From Bacteroidales bacterium (GTDB taxonomy: Bacteria; Bacteroidota; Bacteroidia; Bacteroidales; UBA932): DNA of 64,000 nt. The translations under genes were made by a program, and so were the position numbers. The stretch is taken from assembly GCA_017558775.1 (NCBI GenBank), contig JAFYTP010000099.1, forward strand, positions 1-64,000, given 5' to 3'. This document shows positions 1 through 8,688 of the stretch, one piece after another. Position 1 is the first letter of the stretch, and each line of letters opens with the position of its first letter. The notes beneath the pieces are model-generated. The model saw nothing but the letters and a program-made list of their open reading frames with translations, had not been told where the DNA came from and made no database searches.

Positions 1-363
1 CGCGCTGTCGCCTCCGGCGAACTCCCGGCCGCGGACCGCGACCGCACGCTCCGCTTCCTGGAGGATGAAATCACCTCCGTCGCGGACCGCGGCTGGTTCG
101 CGGCGTCCGGCGTCCGCATCCTGAACGAGTCCCCGCTCATCGGCCCCGACGGGGCGGACCTGCGCCCGGACCGCGTCGTCATCGGCCCGGATGGCTCCGC
201 CGCCATCATCGACTACAAGTTCGGTGTTCCCGAGAAAAAGCACCAGGACCAGGTTCGCACTTATATGGAGCTGTACCGCGCCATGGGCCACGCGCCCGTC
301 ACCGGCACCCTGTGGTACATCCGCGAAAATGAAGCGGATGAATGGGTGGAGATTACGGAATAA
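1..363 (+). CDS. RecB/AddA-type helicase-nuclease, C-terminal fragment
   Basis: An open frame runs in from the left edge and ends at the TAA at 361-363, giving the last 120 residues of a larger protein. The fragment carries the PD-(D/E)XK nuclease signature of RecB/AddA-family exonucleases: RPDRVV, then IIDYKFG about 16 residues later, then a helix with QVRTYMELY. In the family the Asp of RPDRV, the Asp of IDYK and the Lys hold the metal and activate water. The protein is therefore probably the nuclease end of a UvrD-like double-strand-break repair enzyme, but the helicase part lies outside the window. The next gene's promoter overlaps just past its stop. Confidence 0.8.
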   Translation, partial: RAVASGELPAADRDRTLRFLEDEITSVADRGWFAASGVRILNESPLIGPDGADLRPDRVVIGPDGSAAIIDYKFGVPEKKHQDQVRTYMELYRAMGHAPVTGTLWYIRENEADEWVEITE

Positions 364-367
364 TCCG

Positions 368-375
368 TATATTTG
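368..375 (+). promoter_or_regulatory. -7 element TATATTTG for the GH3 xylosidase gene
   Basis: TATATTTG matches the Bacteroidota -7 consensus TAnnTTTG exactly and lies 23 bases before the ATG at 399. No TTTG is seen at the usual -33 distance, because that stretch is still coding for the nuclease tail. Confidence 0.6.
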
Positions 376-398
376 TAAGTAACACAAAAACAACCGAT

Positions 399-3300
399 AT
401 GCATTGTATCCGTAATTATGTCCTCTCCGGTGCGCTGGCACTGCTTTTCACCGTGCCTGCATCGGCCCAAGGGGATGACCTCCCGATCTATCTCAACACC
501 GCCTATTCCTTCGAGGAGCGCGCGACGGACCTCGTTTCCCGCCTGACGCTGGAGGAGAAGCAGAGCCTGCTGGGCAACAACATGGCCGCCGTTCCCCGGC
601 TCGGCCTGAAGAACTACAACGTCTGGAGCGAGGCGCTGCATGGAGTGCTTGCCGGCGCAAACCCTTCCGTGGGCCTTCCGGGACCGTCTTCCTTCCCCAA
701 CAGCGTGGCCATCGGCTCGTCCTGGGACCCCGCCCTGGCGGAACGGATGGCGGCGGCCATCGCCGATGAGGCACGCGCCATCTACGCCACCGGCACGAAG
801 GGCCTGACCTTCTGGTCGCCCGTCGTGGAGCCGGTCCGCGACCCCCGCTGGGGCCGTACCGGCGAGTCCTACGGCGAAGACCCGTTCCTCGCCGCGGAAA
901 TCGCCCGCGGCTTCGTCCGGGGCATGATGGGCGCGGACCCCAAATACCTCAAGGCCGTCCCGACGGCGAAGCACTATTTCGCCAACAACAGCGAGTTCGA
1001 CCGCCACGTGAGCAGCTCCAACATGGACAGCCGCGACATGCGCGAGTTCTATCTCTACCCGTACAAGCGCCTGATCGAGGACGAGAAACTTCCGTCGATC
1101 ATGTCCTCCTATAATGCTGTCAATCACGTTCCTACCTCCGCCAGCGCGTACTATCTGGACACCCTGGCCCGCCGGACCTACGGCATGAAGGGATATGTGA
1201 CGGGCGACTGCGCCGCCATCGAGGACATCTGGAACGGACACTATTATGTTGAAACCCGCGAGCAGGCCACCGTGGCGGGCCTCACCGCCGGTGTGGACTC
1301 CGACTGCGGCAGCATCTACCAGCGCTTCGCCATCAGCGCCTACGAGCAGGGGCTCCTGTCGATGGCCTTGATTGACCGCGCCCTCATCAACATGTTCACC
1401 ATCCGGATGCGGACCGGCGAGTTCGATCCCGACCAGATGGTGCCCTACACGAAGTACGAGCCTTCCCGCGTGAACTCGGCGGCGAATCGCGCCCTGGCGG
1501 CCGAACTGGCCGTCCGCACCGCGGTTCTGCTTAAGAACGAGGGTAAGGCCCTTCCGCTGGACCCGAAGAAGGTCAAGAGCATCGCACTCATCGGCCCGCA
1601 GGCCGACGATGTGGAACTGGGACCTTATTCCGGCCGTCCGGAGGCATCCTCGATGATTTCCCCGTACGCCGGCATCCAGGCCTGGTTGAAAGATAAGGGG
1701 TATGATGTCGATGTCCGGCTGGCCGTGGGTGGCGACATCAAGAGCAAGAGTAATCTCCTGTATATCGGCTATTTCGAGATCGAGAAGACCGACGGCACCG
1801 TGACCCGCTATGACGCAACCAAGTTCACCGCTGCGGCCGATGGCATCACCGTCGGCTCCGGCATGGGCGAGGAGGAGCAGGTCCGCACCATCGACGACGG
1901 CGCTTGGACCGCGTATGACAATGTCGATATCACCAACATTGAGAACATCACCGTCGGCCTGAACATTCCGACCGAGGGCGGCATTGTGGAAATCCGCGTG
2001 GGCGGCCCGGACGGCAACCTGATCGGCCGGATCGAGGCTACGAAGGCCTCTGGCGCCCGTGTGGGTGGCGTCTACGGGGCCAGCATGCCGATGAAGACGA
2101 ACGCCCTGAAACTCGGTTACAATGGCCCTCAGACGGTTTATCTGGTGTACAAAGCCCCGCAGGACGCCCCGATTGACGAGGCTACGCTCAAGACGGCACG
2201 CGAGGCCGATGTGGCCGTGGTGTTCGTCGGCACCGACGAGAACACGGCGACCGAGGAGGCCGACCGTCTGACGCTCCTCCTGCCCGGCAACCAGCTCTCT
2301 CTCATCCAGGCCGTGGCGGCTGTCAATCCGCACACCATCGTGGTGATGCAGACGCTTGGTTGCGTGGAGGTGGAGGAGTTCCGCCATCTGGCGAACATCG
2401 GCGGCATCATCTGGACCGGCTATAACGGCATGGCTCAGGGCGAGGCGATTCCTCGTCTGCTTTTCGGCGAAGTCTCCCCGGGCGGCAAGCTCAACGCCAC
2501 CTGGTTCAAGAGCGTGAAGGACCTGCCGGCCATCACGGATTACAATCTTCGCCAGAGTTCCGGCAATCAGGGCCGCACCCTGTGGTACTTCGACCAGGAA
2601 GTATCCTATCCTTTCGGTTATGGCTTGAGCTATACGACGTTCAAGTACAGCAACTTCCGCATCAGCCAGAACGCTATCACCCCGAATGACAAGGTCACGC
2701 TCAGCGTGGATGTGACCAATACGGGTGCTGTCAGTGCCGATGAGGTCGTGCAGATCTATGTCCGCACGCCGGACAGCCCCGCGTCGCTGGAACGTCCGGC
2801 GAAGCGCTTGAAGGGCTTCCAGCGGGTGACAGTCCCGCGCGGCCAGACCCGCACCGTGAACATCGACATTGACTGTGCCGATCTCTGGTTCTGGGATATG
2901 GACGCCGACCGGATGACCTTCGATCCGGGCCGCTATGTGTTCGAGTTCGGTTCCTCTTCACAGGATATCCGTGGCAGTGTGACCGCGACGATGTCCGGCG
3001 CGCTGAAGCGCAGCCTCAAGACGGTCTGGGCCAGCTGCGACGCCTCCGTGCTCCGCATCGGCCAGACGGCGAAGGCATCCTTCTCCGCCTGCATGAATGA
3101 CGACAGCTTCTACGAAGGCGCCAAGGCCGTCTGGACGAGCAACAACCCGTCCGTGGCCACCGTCGCCGCGGATGGTGCGGTGAAGGCCGTGTCGATGGGT
3201 GTCGCCACTGTGACTTGCGCCGTCACCATCGACGGAAAGACCGTCGAGGACACCTTCGCCGTGAAGGTGATGCCGGACCTCGGGCTCGCTTCTCTCAAGG

Positions 3301-4193
3301 TGGGCGGCAAGACGGTGAAGCCGGGCGACGCCGCGTCCCTGAGTTATCTGCTCAAGCCCGGCAAGGCCCCGAAGGTGGAGGCCGTTGCGGTTGATCCCGC
3401 CATCGATGTGATTGTGAAACAGGCGGATGCAGTGCCCGGCACGGCCGTGGTGACGCTGCACGACGGCCTTACCGGCGACAGCCGCGAGATAGCGGTGAAC
3501 TTCGGTACGAAGGGCGTTTCCGACAGCTTCAAGAAGGGCGCTCTCGACAAGGCCTGGCATTGGGTTCGCGAGAATTCCGAGGCTTGGATACTCTCCGGAA
3601 ACGGTCTCGAACTGACCGCCGGCAAGGGCGACATCACCCTCGGCGGCAATTCCGCGACCAACATCCTGCTCCAGAGCGCCAATACTGACTGGACTGCGGA
3701 AACGAAGATGCAGTGTGTGACCACGCCGGCCCCTCCGGCCCAGAACGCGGGCCTCGTGGCCTACGAGTCCGACGACAACTTCGTGAAGTTCGTCCGTACG
3801 GCGACCTTCAGTTTCCGTCGTCCGGGTGCCGAAGCGGCGGGTCCTTCCGCGGGCCAGCTGCAACTCCTGGTGGAAGAGAATGGCCAGCAGAAGAGCGTCG
3901 CGAACTTGCCTCTGGACGGCATCGTGGGCGCCGACAACGTGCTCTGGCTGCGCCTTGACAAGCAGGGTGATACTTATACTGCCTTCTATTCCAAGGACGG
4001 AAAGACCTTCGAGAAGATGGGAACGGCGCAGGCCGTGCTGAAGGATGTCCAAGCGGGCGTGATCGCCTGTGAGGGCGAAATGCCGATGATGATGCGTGGC
4101 GGCGGTCCTCGCAGAGCTATGCCGATGCCGGAAGCCGCTCCGCTCAAGGTCTCCTTCTCCGACTTCAAACTCGTAAGCCGCGGTAGCAAGTAA
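399..4193 (+). CDS. Secreted multidomain GH3 glycosidase, probable beta-xylosidase
   Basis: A 1264-residue exported glycoside hydrolase family 3 enzyme. Residues 1-23 are a signal peptide ending in ASA. WSEALHG (residues 76-82) is typical of xylan 1,4-beta-xylosidases, and the expected nucleophile is Asp270 in VTGDCAAI. An extra beta-rich insert, CBM6-like, lies near 450-585 inside the GH3 C-terminal domain; a fibronectin-III-like domain follows at about 745-825, a bacterial Ig-like (BIG2) domain at about 870-957, and a concanavalin-like domain like that at the C-terminus of GH43 xylosidases from about 1038 to the end. Most GH3 enzymes are 700-900 residues, so this is a long, binding-module-rich version. 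The ATG at 399 is chosen because it opens the signal peptide and lies just after a promoter. It likely removes xylose from xylan side chains or oligomers; arabinosidase activity is possible. Confidence 0.85.
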   Translation: MHCIRNYVLSGALALLFTVPASAQGDDLPIYLNTAYSFEERATDLVSRLTLEEKQSLLGNNMAAVPRLGLKNYNVWSEALHGVLAGANPSVGLPGPSSFPNSVAIGSSWDPALAERMAAAIADEARAIYATGTKGLTFWSPVVEPVRDPRWGRTGESYGEDPFLAAEIARGFVRGMMGADPKYLKAVPTAKHYFANNSEFDRHVSSSNMDSRDMREFYLYPYKRLIEDEKLPSIMSSYNAVNHVPTSASAYYLDTLARRTYGMKGYVTGDCAAIEDIWNGHYYVETREQATVAGLTAGVDSDCGSIYQRFAISAYEQGLLSMALIDRALINMFTIRMRTGEFDPDQMVPYTKYEPSRVNSAANRALAAELAVRTAVLLKNEGKALPLDPKKVKSIALIGPQADDVELGPYSGRPEASSMISPYAGIQAWLKDKGYDVDVRLAVGGDIKSKSNLLYIGYFEIEKTDGTVTRYDATKFTAAADGITVGSGMGEEEQVRTIDDGAWTAYDNVDITNIENITVGLNIPTEGGIVEIRVGGPDGNLIGRIEATKASGARVGGVYGASMPMKTNALKLGYNGPQTVYLVYKAPQDAPIDEATLKTAREADVAVVFVGTDENTATEEADRLTLLLPGNQLSLIQAVAAVNPHTIVVMQTLGCVEVEEFRHLANIGGIIWTGYNGMAQGEAIPRLLFGEVSPGGKLNATWFKSVKDLPAITDYNLRQSSGNQGRTLWYFDQEVSYPFGYGLSYTTFKYSNFRISQNAITPNDKVTLSVDVTNTGAVSADEVVQIYVRTPDSPASLERPAKRLKGFQRVTVPRGQTRTVNIDIDCADLWFWDMDADRMTFDPGRYVFEFGSSSQDIRGSVTATMSGALKRSLKTVWASCDASVLRIGQTAKASFSACMNDDSFYEGAKAVWTSNNPSVATVAADGAVKAVSMGVATVTCAVTIDGKTVEDTFAVKVMPDLGLASLKVGGKTVKPGDAASLSYLLKPGKAPKVEAVAVDPAIDVIVKQADAVPGTAVVTLHDGLTGDSREIAVNFGTKGVSDSFKKGALDKAWHWVRENSEAWILSGNGLELTAGKGDITLGGNSATNILLQSANTDWTAETKMQCVTTPAPPAQNAGLVAYESDDNFVKFVRTATFSFRRPGAEAAGPSAGQLQLLVEENGQQKSVANLPLDGIVGADNVLWLRLDKQGDTYTAFYSKDGKTFEKMGTAQAVLKDVQAGVIACEGEMPMMMRGGGPRRAMPMPEAAPLKVSFSDFKLVSRGSK

Positions 4194-4984
4194 TGGCCAT
4201 CCGGCTCCGGTTCCTGACGTTTTTCCTGCTCGCGGGCTGCCTGATGGCCCGCGGGCAGGATTTACGCACCGGCGTTCCAACTGCCGACGGGGGCTTCCTC
4301 GTCGCGGGGGAGTACCTTGCTTGGCTTGATGCGGACGGGGAGTCCGTGCGTAAACGGCCGCTGGATCAGCCTCTGACGGCGATGGCCACGAAAGGGGAGC
4401 GCTTGTATGCGCTGGATGCCGATGGGCAGGAACTGATTGAACTGGACTGGGAGGGCCGTGTCGTGGCACGGGAAACACTGCCCGTCCAGGGCCGTCTGAC
4501 CGCCCTTGCTGCCGATGGTAAAACCTTATGGGCAGTCACGGATGCGGGGGAAATCCTGCACGATGGTTCTGGTTGGACAGTGCTGGATTTCAACGCACAA
4601 TATGAGGGCTACTACCCGCGGATGGAGTTCCGGGCGATAGCGGCCGGCGGCGGGAGCGTGATGGTGGCGGGAATCCGTCCGGACGGTACGCCCGCCGCGT
4701 TCACCTCCGCCCGGGGAACGGTCTGGAGCGAGCGGACGCTGGATTATTCGGAACAGGGGCAAACCTGTGTTTTTTCCGCCGTGCCGATGGACCTGAGCTA
4801 TGACGCCGTACAGGACCGTTTCTATCTACTTGGCGAAGGAGGCTTAGAATTGGCCCTGCCGGGCTGCTCGCACTGTAACAGCTTGACTCGTTATCCTTTG
4901 GATAAACTCTATGCCCGTATACCGGGGAACCTTGGCTCGCTGCTGCTCGGCGGTGACGGATTTCGTCGGGTGGAAAAACGGTAA
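4193..4984 (+). CDS. Exported protein of unknown function, coupled to the GH3 gene
   Basis: A 263-residue protein whose ATG shares one base with the TAA of the xylosidase gene, so translation is probably coupled. The start FFLLAGCLMARGQ reads as a signal peptide, possibly a lipoprotein signal with Cys16. The body has short repeating beta-strand units (LDADGQELIELDW, LAADGKTLWAVTDAGE, and similar) that look like the blades of a small beta-propeller. I do not recognise a family. Co-transcription with a polysaccharide-degrading enzyme hints at a cell-surface role, but this is inference only. Confidence 0.7.
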   Translation: MAIRLRFLTFFLLAGCLMARGQDLRTGVPTADGGFLVAGEYLAWLDADGESVRKRPLDQPLTAMATKGERLYALDADGQELIELDWEGRVVARETLPVQGRLTALAADGKTLWAVTDAGEILHDGSGWTVLDFNAQYEGYYPRMEFRAIAAGGGSVMVAGIRPDGTPAAFTSARGTVWSERTLDYSEQGQTCVFSAVPMDLSYDAVQDRFYLLGEGGLELALPGCSHCNSLTRYPLDKLYARIPGNLGSLLLGGDGFRRVEKR

Positions 4985-5014
4985 AGGGAAAATGAAAGTG
5001 TGACGAAATTTCAT

Positions 5015-5022
5015 TATCTTTG
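5015..5022 (+). promoter_or_regulatory. -7 element TATCTTTG for the DUF4290-ftsK-lolA operon
   Basis: Exact TAnnTTTG match 26 bases before the ATG at 5049, in the AT-rich gap after the previous gene. No convincing -33 TTTG. Confidence 0.65.
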
Positions 5023-5048
5023 CGTGTTATACAAAAAGTCTGAGTAGA

Positions 5049-5732
5049 ATGGAAGCGAACGAGAACACTATCAAGCTGTACTACAATACCGAGGTGGAGA
5101 AACTGGCGATGCCCGAGTACGGGCGGAACATCCTCAAGATGGTCGAGATCATGAAGGGCATCGAGGACCGCGACAAGCGGTCGGAGCAGGCCCGCGCCAT
5201 CGTGAAAGTGATGGAGACGCTGAACCCGCAGGTGCACCAGCAGGAGAACTTCGAGCAGAAGCTCTGGGACCACCTGTATATGATCGCCGGCTATGACCTG
5301 GACATCGACGCGCCCTATCCCGCCCCGCATCCGGAGGTGATCAACAGCCGCCCGGAGACGATTCCGCTGAATACGAAACCCATCAAGGCCCGCCACTACG
5401 GCCGCAATATCGAAAGCATCATCGACCTGATCGCCAGCGAGCCCGAAGGCGAGGTCAAGACCGCGATGATCCGCTCCCTGGCCATCTATATGCGCCAGCA
5501 GTACCTCATCTGGAACAAGGATACCGTGGCCGACGAAACCATTTTCGCCGACATCGAGCGCCTTTCCGGCGGCCGCGTGACGGTTCCCGAAGGCCTGGAA
5601 CTTTCCAAGATCGACGCGAACGCGAACTTCGCCCGTCCGGGTATGAACATGAACTTCAACCGCGGCGGTAACAACAACGGCGGCGGCAAGAAGCAGTGGG
5701 TCAACTACAAGAAGAACGGCAAGAAAAAATGA
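5049..5732 (+). CDS. DUF4290 family protein
   Basis: A 227-residue soluble protein resembling the Bacteroidota-specific DUF4290 family: the opening YYNTEVEKLAMPEYGRNILKMV and the QEN-EQKLWDHLYMIAGYDLDID region are the recognisable parts. It ends in an Asn/Gly-rich, then Lys-rich basic tail (FNRGGNNNGGGKK). Function in the family is unknown. It is first in an operon with ftsK, with its stop overlapping the ftsK ATG by four bases (ATGA), which suggests a role linked to the cell envelope or division. No membrane segment or signal peptide is seen. Confidence 0.75.
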   Translation: MEANENTIKLYYNTEVEKLAMPEYGRNILKMVEIMKGIEDRDKRSEQARAIVKVMETLNPQVHQQENFEQKLWDHLYMIAGYDLDIDAPYPAPHPEVINSRPETIPLNTKPIKARHYGRNIESIIDLIASEPEGEVKTAMIRSLAIYMRQQYLIWNKDTVADETIFADIERLSGGRVTVPEGLELSKIDANANFARPGMNMNFNRGGNNNGGGKKQWVNYKKNGKKK

Positions 5733-8155
5733 AACTGAAAAGTCCATCCGCATACTGGTCCGAACTGGACGAGAAGCGGCGGTCCGAATACCGGATCGTC
5801 GCCGCCGTCCTGCTGGGTATCTTTACCCTGTTCACCGCCATCGCGGTGGGCTCTTATCTCTTTACCTGGAAGCAGGACGCCAGCCTCCTCTCGGAGTCGT
5901 CCCTGATTGACAGCGACGTGGAGGTCCACAACGCCAGTTCCAAGCTGGGCTTCCGCTGGGGCCACTTCCTCGTCACGCGCAGCTTCGGCCTCGCGGCGCT
6001 CGGCCTCGTGGCTTTCTTCGTGGCCTGGACCCTCAGCCGCTTCGTCCCGAAGATGCGCATCTCCCTGGGTAAATGGTTCATCTATTCCTTCACGGGCACC
6101 TTCATCGGCTCCTGGCTCCTGGCATTGGTGAGCCGGCTCGCCGGTTGGGACACCCTCTTCGGTGGCGGTCTCGGCGGCCGCGCAGGCGGTGCGCTCGTGG
6201 ACGGAAGCATCAACTTGGTGGGCTATGTTGTCACAGCTATCGCCTTGCTGGCCCTCGCGGGTTTGTGGGTATATTTCGTGTCGGGTGGTTTCCCGGCGCT
6301 GACGAGCCCCAGCGGGGATGAGGAGCCGGAACCCGAACCTGCCTATGAGCCGGAACCGGAACCCGAACCGGAACCGAAGCCGGAGCGCAAGCCGCGGTTT
6401 GCATTCGTCCGCGAGAAAAAGGCTCAGGTCGATCCGGTCGTGGTGGAAGAGCCCGCGCCTGTCGTGGAGGAACCGGTGGAACCCGCGCCCGCATCGACAG
6501 AAGAAGGTACTTTCACCGTGCAGACGGACGATACCCTGGAGCAGGCGGTCAAGGAGCCCCTCCCGCGCATCGACAACCGCCTGGACCCCGACAACGGCGG
6601 CCTTCCCAAGTTCAAGTTCCCGACGCTGGATATCCTGGGCGACTACCTGAATGCCCGGCACGAGCCTTCGCAGGACGAGCTGAACCGCAACAACAACAAG
6701 ATCCGCGCTACCCTCGCCAGCTACAAGATCCAGGTCAAGGATGTCACGGCCATCGTGGGCCCGACCGTCACCCTGTACAAGGTGTATCCCGCCCCGGGCG
6801 TGAAGATTGCCTCCATCAAGATGCTGCAGGACGATATCGCCATCTCGCTGAACGCGAAGGGCGTGCGTATCGTCACCCTGTCGGATTCCGTAGGCATCGA
6901 GGTGGCGAACGACACTCCGTCCATCGTGCCGCTCAAGCAGCTGCTCAATGACGACGCGTACCGCAACAGCAAGGCGGAACTCCCCGTCGCCATCGGCTAT
7001 ACCATCTCTCAGAAAGTCAAGGTGTTCGACCTCGCGGACGCTCCGCACCTGCTGGTCGCGGGCGCGACCAAACAGGGTAAGTCCGTGGGCCTGAACGTCA
7101 TCGTCTCCTCCCTCCTGTACTCCAAGCATCCTTCGGAGCTGAAGTTCGTCTTCATCGACCCGAAGATGGTGGAATTCTCGGCCTATTCCAAGCTGATCAA
7201 CCACTACCTGGCCGTGCTGCCCACGGCGGCGGATGAGCAGGACGAGCGGGACAACGCCATCGTCAAGAACGCCAAGAGTGCCTCTTCCGTCCTCCAGTCC
7301 CTGTGCGTGGAGATGGACGAGCGTTACTCCCTCCTGAACAAGGCCGGGGTGAACAATATCAAGCTGTACAACGACAAGTACCGCGACCGTCACCTCCTGC
7401 CCACCGAAGGCCACCGTTTCCTCCCGTACATCGTCGTCGTGATCGATGAGTACGCGGACCTGACGATGTCCGTGGGCGCCGGTCCGGAGTCCAAGGCTAT
7501 CGCGAGAAGCATCACCACTTCCGTCATCCGCCTGGCCCAGAAGGGCCGTGCGGCGGGCTTGCATGTGATTCTGGCCACGCAGCGTCCGACGGTGGACGTG
7601 ATCACCGGCCTCATCAAGGCGAACTTCCCGATGCGTATCGCTTTCCGCGTGACTTCCCGCATCGACTCTTCCACCATCCTGGACCAGCCGGGCGCCGACA
7701 AGCTTATCGGCCGAGGCGACATGCTCCTGTACAGCGGTGTGGAAATGGAGCGCATCCAGTGCGCCTTCATCGGCAACGACGAGATCGCCACGCTCACCGA
7801 TTCCATCGGCAGCCAGATCGGCTACCAGAAATCTTACAATACTCCGTTCTATTTACCTGAACCTCCTTCCGCAGACGGCGAGGGCGGCGAAGGCGGCGGC
7901 ATGGTGGACATGAAGTCGCTGGATGAGCGTTTCGAGGAGGCCGCGCGCCTCGTCGTCACGAGCCAGCGGGGCTCCACCTCCGACCTCCAGCGCCGGCTTG
8001 GCATGGGTTATGCAAAAGCAGGAAGAGTGATGGACCAACTCGAGGCCGCCGGCGTCGTTGGACCGCAGAACGGTTCCAAGCCGCGCGAAGTCCTGGTGAA
8101 GGATTTCAATGAGCTGGACCAGATATTGAGTCACTTTTTGAACGGAGAGCAATGA
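5729..8155 (+). CDS. ftsK: DNA translocase FtsK/SpoIIIE
   Basis: An 808-residue membrane-anchored DNA pump that moves chromosome ends across the division septum. Four transmembrane segments lie in the first 190 residues, followed by a Pro/Glu-rich linker (repeating PEPEPEP units near DNA 6320-6400). The motor has Walker A GATKQGKS at 445-452 and Walker B-like FVFIDPKMVEF and VVIDEYADL. The C-terminal winged-helix gamma domain (DLQRRLGMGYAKAGRVMDQLE) reads KOPS-like orientation sequences in known FtsK proteins. An upstream in-frame ATG at 5696 exists, but the 5729 start overlaps the DUF4290 stop as ATGA and gives a normal N-terminus. It is followed by a LolA-like gene, as in other Bacteroidales. 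Confidence 0.95.
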   Translation: MKLKSPSAYWSELDEKRRSEYRIVAAVLLGIFTLFTAIAVGSYLFTWKQDASLLSESSLIDSDVEVHNASSKLGFRWGHFLVTRSFGLAALGLVAFFVAWTLSRFVPKMRISLGKWFIYSFTGTFIGSWLLALVSRLAGWDTLFGGGLGGRAGGALVDGSINLVGYVVTAIALLALAGLWVYFVSGGFPALTSPSGDEEPEPEPAYEPEPEPEPEPKPERKPRFAFVREKKAQVDPVVVEEPAPVVEEPVEPAPASTEEGTFTVQTDDTLEQAVKEPLPRIDNRLDPDNGGLPKFKFPTLDILGDYLNARHEPSQDELNRNNNKIRATLASYKIQVKDVTAIVGPTVTLYKVYPAPGVKIASIKMLQDDIAISLNAKGVRIVTLSDSVGIEVANDTPSIVPLKQLLNDDAYRNSKAELPVAIGYTISQKVKVFDLADAPHLLVAGATKQGKSVGLNVIVSSLLYSKHPSELKFVFIDPKMVEFSAYSKLINHYLAVLPTAADEQDERDNAIVKNAKSASSVLQSLCVEMDERYSLLNKAGVNNIKLYNDKYRDRHLLPTEGHRFLPYIVVVIDEYADLTMSVGAGPESKAIARSITTSVIRLAQKGRAAGLHVILATQRPTVDVITGLIKANFPMRIAFRVTSRIDSSTILDQPGADKLIGRGDMLLYSGVEMERIQCAFIGNDEIATLTDSIGSQIGYQKSYNTPFYLPEPPSADGEGGEGGGMVDMKSLDERFEEAARLVVTSQRGSTSDLQRRLGMGYAKAGRVMDQLEAAGVVGPQNGSKPREVLVKDFNELDQILSHFLNGEQ

Positions 8156-8679
8156 AAAGATTAGTCATCGGCCTGAGCGCCATCCTTCTTTCCCTGAGCG
8201 CTTTCGCGCAGCGCAGCATCCCCCTCCTGGACAAGGTCCCGGGACACCGGGTGCAGTTTCACTATACCTACAGCCTCTCCCAGGGTGGCAAGCCCATGAC
8301 GAAGGTCACGGACGGCGACGTCACCGTGGAGGACAACGCCTACCTCCTCTCCGGCCTCGGCCTGGAGGTACGCAGCGACGGCAAGACCCGCTGGAGCCTG
8401 GACCGCGCCGCGGAGGAAGTGCTCATCGAGACGGTCGCCAAGGAGGATCTCTTCACGAATCCCGCCCTCTTCATCAGTTCCTACAAGGACTACATGGACA
8501 AGATCAAGGTCAATGCGTCCTCTTCCAACTCGCTGGATGTGACGCTCACCCTGGACGAGGGCACCTCCGCCCGCTTCGTCCTGAAGGACATCACCTTCGG
8601 GGACAAGCAAGGAAAAAGCGACTTCACATTCGATGTGAAATCGCTTCCCGATTCGTTTATTATCACTGATTTAAGATAG
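8152..8679 (+). CDS. LolA-like outer-membrane lipoprotein carrier
   Basis: A 175-residue periplasmic protein with signal peptide MKRLVIGLSAILLSLSAFAQ. The remainder is a run of beta-strands (GKPMTKVTDGDVTVEDNAYLLSGLGLEVRSDG, with the long string split over strands) ending in a SLPDSFIITDLR strand, consistent with the LolA fold that shields lipoprotein acyl chains during transit to the outer membrane. Its ATG overlaps the ftsK stop by four bases. LolA-like genes directly after ftsK are usual in Bacteroides. Sequence similarity to proteobacterial LolA is weak, so the assignment rests on fold-like pattern and position. Confidence 0.75.
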   Translation: MKRLVIGLSAILLSLSAFAQRSIPLLDKVPGHRVQFHYTYSLSQGGKPMTKVTDGDVTVEDNAYLLSGLGLEVRSDGKTRWSLDRAAEEVLIETVAKEDLFTNPALFISSYKDYMDKIKVNASSSNSLDVTLTLDEGTSARFVLKDITFGDKQGKSDFTFDVKSLPDSFIITDLR

Positions 8680-8688
8680 GCGGCAACG

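Noticed and set aside
261..2387. Open frame of 708 codons on the minus strand opposite the GH3 xylosidase
   Set aside because: Composition dominated by Val, Ala, Gly, Asp and His with no domain; the plus-strand gene has a signal peptide and catalytic motifs.
6317..6403. Short tandem repeats (CCGGAACCCGAA-like) that might be a microsatellite or CRISPR-like array
   Set aside because: They encode the Pro-Glu linker of FtsK in frame; there are no spacers.
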